In this document: piece after piece, positions 17,401 to 25,600 of the stretch
How the letters are laid out: each line of letters opens with the position of its first letter
Position numbering within the stretch: the stretch's first letter is position 1
Source of the DNA: Psychrobacillus sp040274765
Lineage (GTDB): Bacteria; Bacillota; Bacilli; Bacillales_A; Planococcaceae
Reading direction: 5' to 3'
DNA length: 64,000 nt
Assembly: GCA_040274765.1 (NCBI GenBank)
Contig: JBEMAY010000008.1
Span: forward strand, 1-64,000
Program-made: the position numbers and the translations under genes
Notes under the pieces: generated by a model
What the model was told of the DNA's origin: nothing
Databases searched by the model: none
What the model saw: only the letters and a program-made list of their open reading frames with translations

Positions 17401-18258
17401 TGCAACCCCCTTAATACCACCATTTTCTTCATCTCCGTTCGCTCCAACCGTACCAGATACGTGCATTCCATGCATGGAAGCATCGGGACCAATGTCGCGA
17501 ATTTCTGTATTTTCATCCATATAGTTATAACCGAATGGAACCTTTGGAGTGAAGAATTGACCTGGTTCTATAGAGCCGTCATTTAATAATGCATTTACTT
17601 CAGTAGAAGTAATCTCTCCAGTATTTTCGTCCGATAGGACCATATCACGGTGGTTAGGGTCTATTCCTGTATCAATGACACCTACAACCATACCTTCTCC
17701 TTTAAAGGAATATTTCTCCCATGCCAATTGAGCTTGTACAAGTTCTTTGGAATGAACCATTTGTGGAGTTATTTTAGGACGTTCATACTCTGTAGATTCA
17801 TAGACTCTTTTAACTCCATCAATTAAGCCGATACCTGCTACGTCTCTAGCATCTACCTCGGCAGAAAATCCATTAAATATTGCGGTAAACTCTTCTTTAT
17901 ATTGTATGTTTTTTGAAACTCTTTTTACTTTGTCTTTTATATTACGTTGATCGGTTTCAATTGCAGATTCGACAGATTTTCTTTCAGACTTCGATAGGTT
18001 TTTATACAAAACTCCTTTTTTTGTTGCAGTCTCTATCGCTGGAGCCTTTTCTAGTTCGACAATGATTCGAACCTTTTCACTAGGATTCTCTGGAACTCTG
18101 AGCCTTTCTGGAACTCTAGGTGTTTTTTGTACTTGAGTATTAGTAATAGACTTTTCTATCTGTTTTGCAGCCACAGGGCTTGCTAATCCTAATGATGCAG
18201 AGCTAAACATAAGTGATGTTACCACAGCTAGAATAGTAGTTTTTTTCTTAATTCCCAA
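14497..18258 (-). CDS. secreted subtilisin-family serine protease
   Basis: A 1253-residue secreted S8 protease. There is a signal peptide (residues 1-31, ending ASPVAA), an inhibitor-I9-type propeptide with VRIIVELE (about 60-155) and a catalytic domain with Asp196 (VIDTGID), His263 (HGMHVSGT) and Ser589 (GTSMAAP). A PA domain is inserted at about 420-540. Beta-rich C-terminal domains carry an FSPNGDGNLD calcium-type loop and Ig-like repeats. The last residues are a Gly-Asn run. The architecture is that of Vpr/bacillopeptidase F or lactocepin-like proteases. No LPxTG anchor is seen, so it is probably released or held non-covalently. Start TTG 18258 lies behind GAGGAGG. The job is extracellular protein degradation. 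Full length by all catalytic signs. Confidence 0.93.
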   Translation of the reverse strand: MGIKKKTTILAVVTSLMFSSASLGLASPVAAKQIEKSITNTQVQKTPRVPERLRVPENPSEKVRIIVELEKAPAIETATKKGVLYKNLSKSERKSVESAIETDQRNIKDKVKRVSKNIQYKEEFTAIFNGFSAEVDARDVAGIGLIDGVKRVYESTEYERPKITPQMVHSKELVQAQLAWEKYSFKGEGMVVGVIDTGIDPNHRDMVLSDENTGEITSTEVNALLNDGSIEPGQFFTPKVPFGYNYMDENTEIRDIGPDASMHGMHVSGTVGANGDEENGGIKGVAPEVQLLALKVFGNDPLFPSTYGDVYVKAMDDAIKLGADALNMSLGSTAGFVNSESPEQQAVTRAQNNGLLVAISAGNSDMFGSGTWYPYASNQDYGLTGSPSVSEDSFGVASYENDSITASSFQYTFDGAEAGRAMFLLANDKEPADLPEDAYEVVEAGLGTPEDFAGKDVAGKFALVSRGSISFVEKGLNAQEAGAVGVIVYNNAEGTINMASDPAIRIPFMSALQADGLAIKAGIDAGKTVTVSFDGKYIDTPNPSKGKMSSFTSWGPTPNLDFKPEITAPGGNIFSTLNDDSYGLMSGTSMAAPHVAGGTALVLERVNEEFGLTGAERVQFAKNLMMNTAKPIELKAGEYVSPRRQGAGIMQLANALETDVLVTNTATGEAKVALKEISGNQFSFSLKAKNYSNEAKTYDVDVQLQVDRPVNAGANYVTIPNNSAYGSYVLEESDANVSAPSTVTVPANGETTIQVSVDASDSEWLKQYFSNGYFIDGFVRLVDPSEETSGNVPLTVPFFGFNGSWDDASIFDEFLWEDLTYWGFQGLADDKGNFINGSTLSEEFDPTKFAFSPNGDGNLDKVIPVYSLMRNVKDLQINVLDANGKKLRTIRTEKYLRKHYISTNAYTFSSANAWDGMINGKPAADGQYKIQLRGVIDYAGAEWQTIEYPIILDTKAPTAEIAFDLETKTLTVANASDQGVGIDRIEVYLNDEEITEAATLESYVIEQAKAGDKVTVKVWDIAGNSTAEEITVEEAPETEPAPEKDTKEPVIYIQSPEFFGYYQTGEVVVQGTVEDDSKIKSLKINGVPASSFDGKAFSHTLSFKDGVQSVNVEAIDEFDNKMAITRKIIVDSKKPTVEAVKKSLPKGKLDADAENPVIQVKVGDNFDEVRLYLNDSEVFYRPVSSPYAMNGYSETIDVELPLEPGKNEFVLKVVDLVGHETTQTITVEKKENGKGNSNGNGNGNGNGNGNGKK

Positions 18259-18588
18259 TCCCTTTTTCCTCCTCTTAATATGTTTGATATCTACTAGAAC
18301 TTACCATATATTCAGAACATTTAAAATAGAGCGAGAGAGTACAAAATAGACCTTAAAAGTAAGGTCCGGTAACCAAAATAATTAATATGGCATAATCTTT
18401 TCTATTTTCACTAATTTTATAGTCATATATTTATCGTTTTTCGTAATAGGTATTTTTAATTGTTTTTAGGTAGAAGTATCCTGGATGATCTAATAAAGTA
18501 GAAAATTCACGTATTTCTTTCTAGTTATGATGAAAAAAATAAAAAAAGAGAGTATTTTGTAAAAATGGTTCTAAACACATATTAGTAG
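18259..18588. other. intergenic region between divergent genes
   Basis: No gene is supported here. It holds the subtilase ribosome binding site and promoter region (AT-rich) and a small inverted repeat, AGACCTTA/TAAGGTCC, near 18350-18370 that could be an operator or a short hairpin. Short frames on the - strand are shadows of the next gene's leader. Confidence 0.5.
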
Positions 18589-18628
18589 TTCTAATAGATT
18601 AGGGTGGATGTAGGAACTTGTCGAAAAT

Positions 18629-18653
18629 GTTTAGTGATTATTAAAAAGGATAT
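18629..18653 (+). promoter_or_regulatory. sigma-B-like promoter
   Basis: GTTTAG (18629-18634), 13 bp, GGATAT (18648-18653), against the sigma-B consensus GTTTAA-N12-15-GGGTAT. It is 36 bp upstream of the small hydrophilic gene starting at 18689. Confidence 0.55.
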
Positions 18654-18688
18654 ACAAAATATAAGAATAAAAGAAGGAGTGGATGAAA

Positions 18689-18937
18689 ATGGATAAAAAG
18701 AATTTGAAGGAACATAACGTTGATCATAAAAATTCAGAAAAACAAGATATTCCTGGACGTATCTTAGACAATCCAGATCTTCTAGACACTGAAAAAGAAA
18801 GTATTTTTGATAGAGATGAAGGAATGAAAAATGTAGATCCAATTCCTATGGAGGAATTAAATCAAAAAGTTAAAGATGAAAGTAACCACAGTAAGACTAA
18901 AAATACTTCCGCTACCGATAAACGTTATCCAGGTTAA
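18689..18937 (+). CDS. small hydrophilic protein of unknown function
   Basis: An 82-residue protein, very rich in Lys, Asp, Glu and Asn, with no hydrophobic segment and probably disordered. Pieces such as DIPGRILDNPDLLDTEKESIFDRDEGM suggest two short helices. It resembles no family I can name. Start ATG 18689 is 9 bp after AAGGAG; ATG 18683 is an alternative two codons earlier. A sigma-B-like promoter lies just upstream, so it may be a general-stress protein, comparable in style to small stress proteins of Bacillus. Coding is supported by codon pattern, the ribosome binding site and a stop well before the next gene. Confidence 0.65.
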   Translation: MDKKNLKEHNVDHKNSEKQDIPGRILDNPDLLDTEKESIFDRDEGMKNVDPIPMEELNQKVKDESNHSKTKNTSATDKRYPG

Positions 18938-19016
18938 AATTTTCTAACGTTTAAAAATTCATTATCTTGACAATGCTATTGATAAGTAATAGCAATATTA
19001 GTGAGGAGTGACTGTT

Positions 19017-19454
19017 ATGATTAATAACAAAGGAAAATTAGTCAGTGGTATATTATTGTCTTCCGCACTTGTTTTAGGTGCGTGTGGAGATAAGGAAGAA
19101 GTAAGCGATCCACCTACAACTGAAGCTGTAGAAAGTGAATTTGGTTTTACATCTTTCGATTTGGACATTGATACTGCAGAACAGCGAGACGCAGTGGAAG
19201 CTTCCTTTGAAGTTGAAAAAAATGGAGTGGAAGCAGAATATGTTAATTCCTTAGACTCTCAAAAACTTCACGGAGATGAAGCTTATGAATTCTTGAAGCC
19301 AATCTTCACGGATTTAGCTTTAACGAAAGACATGGACAAAGAGGAAGTAATGGAAAAGGTATTAACTGCATTTGGGATTACCGACTATACGGAATTTGAC
19401 CTAGAAGTTCTTTATGAAGATGGGCAAGAAATTGAATACAAAGATAAAAAATAA
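19017..19454 (+). CDS. YusW-like lipoprotein
   Basis: A 145-residue protein with a lipoprotein signal (LLSSALVLGACGD, lipobox Cys about residue 24), followed by an acidic linker and one small domain. The repeated pattern FGFTSFDLDIDTAEQRDAVEASFEVEKNGVEAEYVN is typical of the YusW-type domain found in Bacillus lipoproteins. It is anchored on the outer face of the membrane and its function is unknown. ATG 19017 is 8 bp after AGGAG; the in-frame GTG at 19008 overlaps that site. Closed by a terminator at 19471. Confidence 0.78.
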   Translation: MINNKGKLVSGILLSSALVLGACGDKEEVSDPPTTEAVESEFGFTSFDLDIDTAEQRDAVEASFEVEKNGVEAEYVNSLDSQKLHGDEAYEFLKPIFTDLALTKDMDKEEVMEKVLTAFGITDYTEFDLEVLYEDGQEIEYKDKK

Positions 19455-19470
19455 TATGTGTATGCTATTG

Positions 19471-19504
19471 AAAGGTATCGGGAGGTAAATCTTCCGATAC
19501 CTTT
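19471..19504 (+). terminator. terminator of the YusW-like gene
   Basis: AAAGGTATCGG (19471-19481) pairs with CCGATACCTTT (19493-19503), with further pairing inside the loop and a TTTT tail. Confidence 0.85.
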
Positions 19505-19587
19505 TCATTTGGATAAAACATCGATTACGTAATAAAAGTAACATTCGAATCAAATATATTAAATTAGTGTAAAAAATTAGTTAATAA

Positions 19588-19613
19588 GGTTAGAGATTGT
19601 ATAAGTTGGGTAA
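19588..19613 (+). promoter_or_regulatory. sigma-B-like promoter of the YflT/GSP17M gene
   Basis: GGTTAG (19588-19593), 14 bp, GGGTAA (19608-19613). The -10 matches five of six bases of the sigma-B consensus and the -35 about four of six. It is 51 bp upstream of a general-stress-type gene, which is the expected regulon. Confidence 0.55.
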
Positions 19614-19664
19614 TCAATGAATAACACAATTAATAAATAAAATAATAAATAAGGAGGAAAAGAA

Positions 19665-20513
19665 ATGAACTTGAACTCAAACAGAAAAATAGAAATTGCA
19701 CGGACAGAGGAAGATATGTATGAAAAATTAGAACATCTACAAAAACAAGGTTATGAAGAGAGTGATATTCATGTAATTTCATCAGAGAGTACTCACTTGA
19801 ATGCATTAAATCGTTATTCAAATGTCTCTACTCATGAAGCTGGCACTTTTATCGACAAATTTAAATCGTGGTTTACGGGAGAGTCAGCAATTGTAGAAGG
19901 ATTAAAAAAATTAGATTTAACAGAAGAAGAAGCAGAACAATATGCAAAGGAGGTAGCTTCAGGAAGTATTGTATTATATACAGACGCAGTGCCTGAAGGG
20001 GAATTCCTAGGAACAAGCGCCAATGCTGAAGCTGCTGCAACCACTGACTATACAGATACAGTTGGAACAGATGTAGTGCAAAACCGATTTACTGAAAGTG
20101 AAGAACCAATTTCCGATTATGCTAAGGAAAATGGATTTACTCCTTCTACGAATAAAATGGTCAATGAAACTGATGGTCGACTAGATGAACCTCAAGATAA
20201 GTTTGCTAGAGGAGAAACCTTTGCAACAGACGATATACTTGTAAGAGATGAAAAGCATATGGGACATACTATGCAAGAAGATAAGCTTGTGCAGAACAAA
20301 AGACCTACCATTGATGAGAGTATAACGGTTGAAGAAAAAACATACGGATCGCATTCTCCAGGATCAGATCCTAACTTAGGCCCTGCTGCTTTTGGAGACG
20401 AAGAAGCAGAATTGGATGAAGAAGAAAGAAGGATTAATCAGCAACAGCAGGAAGAAAAACTAGAACGTCAAAAAAAACTAGACGAACATTCACCGATTAA
20501 TAGATTGTACTAG
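19665..20513 (+). CDS. general stress protein 17M-like (YflT domain)
   Basis: A 282-residue cytoplasmic protein. Residues 1-110 form a YflT/GSP17M domain (a strand and helix with KLEHLQKQGYEESDIHVIS, then a helical hairpin KKLDLTEEEAEQYAKEVASGSIVLYTD). The remaining 170 residues are acidic, Glu/Asp/Gln-rich and likely disordered, ending in EERRINQQQQEEKLERQ. The usual GSP17M protein is about 120 residues, so the long tail is an extension. The start has AAGGAGG ahead of it. A sigma-B-like promoter is present. A second YflT protein is at 43488-43814. Stress-induced; molecular role unknown. Confidence 0.8.
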   Translation: MNLNSNRKIEIARTEEDMYEKLEHLQKQGYEESDIHVISSESTHLNALNRYSNVSTHEAGTFIDKFKSWFTGESAIVEGLKKLDLTEEEAEQYAKEVASGSIVLYTDAVPEGEFLGTSANAEAAATTDYTDTVGTDVVQNRFTESEEPISDYAKENGFTPSTNKMVNETDGRLDEPQDKFARGETFATDDILVRDEKHMGHTMQEDKLVQNKRPTIDESITVEEKTYGSHSPGSDPNLGPAAFGDEEAELDEEERRINQQQQEEKLERQKKLDEHSPINRLY

Positions 20514-20522
20514 AGATAGAAG

Positions 20523-20545
20523 CCCCTCTTTTCAGAGGGTTTTTC
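20523..20545 (+). terminator. terminator of the GSP17M-like gene
   Basis: CCCTCT pairs with AGAGGG around a TTTC loop, followed by TTTTT. Confidence 0.85.
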
Positions 20546-20605
20546 TATTTCTAAAGTTATTAATATGAGATAATGATAGCATACGAAAAATTAGAGGTGG
20601 TATAC

Positions 20606-21517
20606 ATGGATTTTGTAGCTATAGATTTTGAAACTGCCAATAGTTTACGGACTAGTGCTTGTTCAGTTGGGATTGTAGTAGTAAGAAATGGTGAGATAAT
20701 TGAAGAAGTGCAAACACTAATTAATCCACTAAGTGAGTTTAATTATTACAATACAAAAATACATGGAATTACAGACTATATGGTCCAGGATGCACCGACC
20801 TTTCAAGAGTATTGGCCACAGCTAAAACAATATATAGATGGGCAAACTATAATTGCCCATAATGCAAGTTTTGATATTGGTGTATTAAAAGAGTCAGTGA
20901 AAAGATGCTATGAGGAGCAACCTCACTTCGATTATGCTTGTTCTTATAGAATCGCTAAAAAAGTTTGGCCGAATCTATATAACCATAAGCTTTCGACAGT
21001 AGCAAATTATTTAAGTATCCAATTTAAACATCATGATGCGTTAGAGGATGCGAGAGCTGCAGCTTTAATTACTATAGAAGCAATGAAAAAAACAAGAACT
21101 AGCTCTGTAAAAGAAATGTCTCTTTTACATAAGTTTAAAGTTAATAGTTCTCTAGATACTAAAGCTCCTCCAAAAGTTAAAAAGAGCAAGGAAGACATTG
21201 TTCTTCCTTTCGTAACGCCAAACAATATAGAGAAAAATCCTCGTCACCCACTTTATGGAGCAAATATTGTTTTTACGGGAAAAATGGACTCAATGACTAG
21301 ATCTAATGCTGCCAAATATGCTGCTGACCGTGGAGCTATTTGTAAAGGTGCTGTAGACATAGATACAAACTTTTTAGTAGTTGGTGATCAAGCGCTCATG
21401 AAATATGTTGAGGGTGTTAAAAGCTCGAAAATGCAAAAAGCTGAAGACTTAATCCAAAAGGGAGTTCCTTTAGAAATAGTTGGAGAGCAGGATTTTTTAA
21501 GGTTAGTTAAACATTAA
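20606..21517 (+). CDS. DnaQ-type exonuclease with BRCT domain
   Basis: A 303-residue protein. Residues 1-170 form a DEDDh 3'-5' exonuclease domain: Exo I has DFVAIDFETA (Asp and Glu), Exo II has IIAHNASFDIGVL (Asp), and Exo III has HHDALEDARAAA (His and Asp). A basic linker follows, then a C-terminal BRCT domain (about 220-303: LYGANIVFTGKMDSMTRSNAAKYAADRGA). Such fusions resemble the epsilon-like proofreading or repair exonucleases of Firmicutes and are predicted to trim DNA ends or act in repair. ATG 20606 follows AGAGGTGG; an in-frame ATG at 20573 has no site. All catalytic acids are present. Single gene, terminated at 21523. Confidence 0.88.
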   Translation: MDFVAIDFETANSLRTSACSVGIVVVRNGEIIEEVQTLINPLSEFNYYNTKIHGITDYMVQDAPTFQEYWPQLKQYIDGQTIIAHNASFDIGVLKESVKRCYEEQPHFDYACSYRIAKKVWPNLYNHKLSTVANYLSIQFKHHDALEDARAAALITIEAMKKTRTSSVKEMSLLHKFKVNSSLDTKAPPKVKKSKEDIVLPFVTPNNIEKNPRHPLYGANIVFTGKMDSMTRSNAAKYAADRGAICKGAVDIDTNFLVVGDQALMKYVEGVKSSKMQKAEDLIQKGVPLEIVGEQDFLRLVKH

Positions 21518-21522
21518 TTATC

Positions 21523-21565
21523 AAAAACAAAGGAATGGACTAAAAAAGTCATCCTTTGTTTTTTT
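21523..21565 (+). terminator. terminator of the exonuclease gene
   Basis: AAAAACAAAGGA pairs with TCCTTTGTTTTT, with an inner GGACT/AGTC stem and a run of seven T. Confidence 0.9.
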
Positions 21566-21782
21566 GATTTCTTACTATTAGTAGCTGGAAATCAAATTTT
21601 ACTCTCTGATTTAGACTTTCACATAACTATTTTCTATCTACCGAGACTATAGAAGGAAGTTTATGTTATTTGCGTAAAATGGGAGATATAAGGTTTAACT
21701 TGCTAGATAAAAGTGTAAACGATAATAAAGTATAAATTTGGGGAGGGAAGAGAAACTAAGATAATATGGAAGGGGAGATAAT

Positions 21783-22637
21783 ATGATGGATAATTCAATA
21801 TCATACGGAGACGATTATAAATACATTCCCACGACATCAATCGGTAGCGGGGTAGGATTAGAGGTTCTGCCCGATGTGTATTGTTATACCATTCAAATTG
21901 TTAATATCTGTTTAATAGGGAAGCCGGGTTCAGACGATTTCGTTTTAGTAGATGCCGGAATGCCTCGCTCTGCTGACAAAATTATAGAAATAGTTGAAGA
22001 ACGTTTTGGTGAAAATAAAAAACCGAAGGCTATAATCTTAACACATGGTCATTTTGATCATGTGGGAGCGATTAAAGAGCTAGTTGAAAAATGGAATATC
22101 CCAGTGTACGCTCATCCATTGGAGCTTCCTTATTTAACGGGAGTGCAGGATTATCCAGATCCAGACACTTCAGTTGAAGGTGGGATGGTTTCTAAAATGT
22201 CTGGTTTATTTCCAGTTCAGGCAATAGATTTAGGAGACCATGTTCATGCACTTCCAGAGGATGGTTCCGTTCCATTTTTACCTGGTTTTAAGTGGTATCA
22301 TACTCCAGGGCATTCCCCAGGGCATATTTCTCTCTTTAGAAAAGATGACGGAATATTAATCGCTGGAGATGCATTTGTGACGGTCAAACAAGAATACTTA
22401 TACAAGGTCTTGACGCAAGAACAAGAAATAAGCGGGCCACCTCGTTATTTAACGACGAATTGGGAGGATGCAGAATACTCGGTGAAGCTTCTGGATTCCT
22501 TGAAGCCAGACATAGCGGTAACTGGTCACGGGCTTCCAATGAGTGGAGATATTCTTAAGAGTAATCTACATTTATTGGTTAGTGATTTTAAGCGAATTGC
22601 CAAACCAAGCCACGGGAAATTTGTAGAGAATGAATAA
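21783..22637 (+). CDS. metallo-beta-lactamase fold hydrolase
   Basis: A 284-residue MBL-fold enzyme. Metal ligands are visible in THGHFDHVG (HxHxDH), TPGHSPGHIS (His), AGDAF (Asp) and VTGHG (His). The layout is that of glyoxalase II-like or general MBL hydrolases. The C-terminal segment with LLDSLKPDIAVTGHGLPMSG is usual for the YflN/YqjP-like Bacillus group. The substrate is not deducible. GGGGAG precedes ATG 21783. The gene stands alone, between two terminators. Confidence 0.88.
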   Translation: MMDNSISYGDDYKYIPTTSIGSGVGLEVLPDVYCYTIQIVNICLIGKPGSDDFVLVDAGMPRSADKIIEIVEERFGENKKPKAIILTHGHFDHVGAIKELVEKWNIPVYAHPLELPYLTGVQDYPDPDTSVEGGMVSKMSGLFPVQAIDLGDHVHALPEDGSVPFLPGFKWYHTPGHSPGHISLFRKDDGILIAGDAFVTVKQEYLYKVLTQEQEISGPPRYLTTNWEDAEYSVKLLDSLKPDIAVTGHGLPMSGDILKSNLHLLVSDFKRIAKPSHGKFVENE

Positions 22638-22644
22638 ACATATA

Positions 22645-22682
22645 AAAGAATCCTATTCCTTTTTAGTGGGATAGGATTCTTT
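22645..22682. terminator. bidirectional terminator, MBL gene and nuclease
   Basis: AAAGAATCCTAT (22645-22656) pairs with ATAGGATTCTTT (22671-22682), with T-rich flanks in both directions, between convergent genes. Confidence 0.88.
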
Positions 22683-22698
22683 AATGAATGAATGTTAT

Positions 22699-25600
22699 TT
22701 AATTTCTTACTGTTGTAATTATTTTCTTTCCACCTTTTGCTGCTTGTACAGTGACTTTAATAGTAATGGATTTGTTGCTATACGCAGCTTTAATGGTAGT
22801 GCTTCCGGCAGATTTAGCAGTAATTACTCCATCATTTACAGAAATGATATTTGTATCATAATTGCTATATACTGCATCTGCGGTTACATCAAAGGTAGAA
22901 TTTTTCTTGCCTTTATTCTTTAACATAGCGGTAAGTTTAACTGTTACTGATTCATTAGCGTTTAATTTGACATGCTTTTCATCTACTTTAATATTTAGAA
23001 TATCAGGTACAACCGTTTGTTCTTCTTTCAAATCTAATTGAACTAGAACAGGGTCATGATCAGAAGCACGTCCATGAATATCCATGTAGTTAGCGTTAAT
23101 ATGAATCATATCTACTGCCGTTTTTTCTGCTAAATTATTTGTTACTAAAATGTGATCTAATACTTGGTTGTTTCCTTGGTAATAATAGGAGAATCGTTCA
23201 CCGGCAGGAACTTTTTCTACCATATTAGTTAATATTCCACCCTTTAAAGCAGCTAATGCAGGGGTGAACTCAAAGTCATTCATGTCGCCGGCTACAATTA
23301 CTTTCAAGTTGGGATCTTTTGCTTGTCCTGCTTTTACGAAATTGTTGATCATAGTTGCGATCTCAATTCGCTCAGCCTCTGATCCTAACAAAGGTGGCTG
23401 GTTTTTCCCGAATAAAGGTTGGTCTCCACCCTTAGAATTTAAGTGAGCACCGATGACAACTACTTTTTCATCTTGAAATTCAAATTGTGCAGCAAGTGGC
23501 TTACGCGTATTTTCCAAAGGTAAGTCTAAAATACGTCCAGGATTTAAAGTGAGATTTCCTTCCTCATCCCAAGCAACCGAATCAGTTGAATTTCCTTTCG
23601 TCCCCTCGGAAAGTATCACCCTTTCTGGGTTGTATAGGTAACCAACTCGAATATTCCCTCCTGGCTGTCCACCATCACGATTATATTCAGGTGCAATATC
23701 CGTCCATTCGTATGCAGGTCCGCCTTCCTCGACAATAGCAGCAATTAACCGCTCATAGCTAGCAGACGCATCGGGATTCCCTGAGTCAATAGGACCGTCG
23801 TTATCTTGAACTTCTACTAATGTAATAATATCCGGAGACTTCATATTTTCAACAAATGATCGAGCAATTTTTACAACTTTTTCATCAGGCGTGCTCTCCC
23901 TATTAGCGGAGAAGTTCTCGATATTATAAGAAGCAACCGTAAGCTTGTCCTCAGTAGGGTCAATGTCTGTCACTGTTACAGGCTTCTCCACGCGATGGAT
24001 GGCAGGTAGTGATTCCTCCTCTGTCCATAGCTTATAGTTACCAAACCCAAAGCCCATGACTCCAATGATATCCTCAGTAAAATAATCCCCTGATTTTGCA
24101 TCATAGTTATCGTTACCGATTAAAACAGAAATTCTTTCAGGGTTATAATCATCTGCTGAAATATTAATCCCGCCAAGAGCGTTAAAGGTAGTATTAACCG
24201 AATTTCCAGTCACCACCACAATCTCACCATAGTCTTGAGGCCCAACGACTTTCGCGTCTGGTACAGCTAGTCTCATTAACTCTACGGATTCCCAGAAATC
24301 AATTCCATCTTCTAGAGGGTCGAAAGAAGTCAGTCCGTCGTTATCGATGATCTCTGTCGGTGGATGAATATCCTCTCCGATTACTAATGGTTCGGGTAGC
24401 TCTGCAGTTCCTGATTTAGTTGTTTCAGTGGCACGAATTCTAGTAACGGGAAGGTCGTTTGCTTTCATGTCAGAATAGCCATCGTAATACCATTCTTCTA
24501 CTGTCCCGGCAACTGTCACTAAATCGCCAACCTTTACGCCATTAGAGCTTTTATTAACAATAATTGCTTCAGATGTATGGTGGTTATCATCTGGGTTGAT
24601 GTCCTGGATAACAAAATTAGCTGAGTTATACAAATGAGTTACTACTCCTGTAATGTTTTGTACAGTAGCACCTTCATAATCAGAGAAATGTCCTTGTCCT
24701 TGAATATCACGAATAGAAAGGTTCTCTGTTTTTAAAACGTTATACGTAAATGTAAAGATTTCAGAGGTGGTGTCTCCAATTGCTATTGCTTTAATTGTTG
24801 TATCTTTTGTTAATGTAATTGGTTCGGTATATTTTGTACTTGATACCGTTGGGGTGGAGCCATCTAGTGTGTAATAAATACTTGCATGATCCCAAGGAGT
24901 GGTTAGTGTAATGTCCGTACCTTCAGAAACAGTTCCAGGATAAATATTTGGATACACAGCGGGCTTGTTCACTTGGTCAAAACTTTCTAAGCCTAGTGTT
25001 TTAACTTGGTAAGTGGTGTTAAAAACGGATCCAATACCAGATATATTTATTAAATCACCATTTTTGTATTGCTTAGTAAAGGTTTCATAATCAAGACCAT
25101 TCCGATTATCATTACGAATAATGACCGACTCACCGTTTTCGTGTGTGGCAGTAAATTCAAAGGTTCCAAAATCATTAACTGCTACTAGATTAGAAATAGT
25201 TACATGATTTAAAAGTACTCTTTCACCTTGCGTCTGTTCATTGACTCCAGCAGGTGTTATTTCTTGAAATGAAGGTAAAGGGTTGCCTGAAGAGAGCTTC
25301 TTTATAGTAGTTGGCTGAATTTGCAGCTCTCCACTATATGGACTAATCTTTCCTTCTAGTTCAACGATATCCCCTGGATTTACATCAGCAGAGCTAGTGT
25401 ATACATATAGTCCGCCTGTTTCATCTTGAATATAGAAAGCTTTACCACCCCAATAACCAAGACCAGTTGTCGCTGTACCAATTACTCGAATAACTTTGTT
25501 AGGGTCAGTGATCGCTCTTGCTTCGGCAATACTTTCTACAATCTCGATGTCAGTCGGGGGTGGATTCTCTCCTTCAGAGATAATCGTATACGCACTCGCA

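Noticed and set aside
18967..18998. TTGACA with inverted repeat GCTATT/AATAGC as promoter and operator of the YusW-like gene
   Set aside because: No acceptable -10 at 16-18 bp, and the repeat is short.
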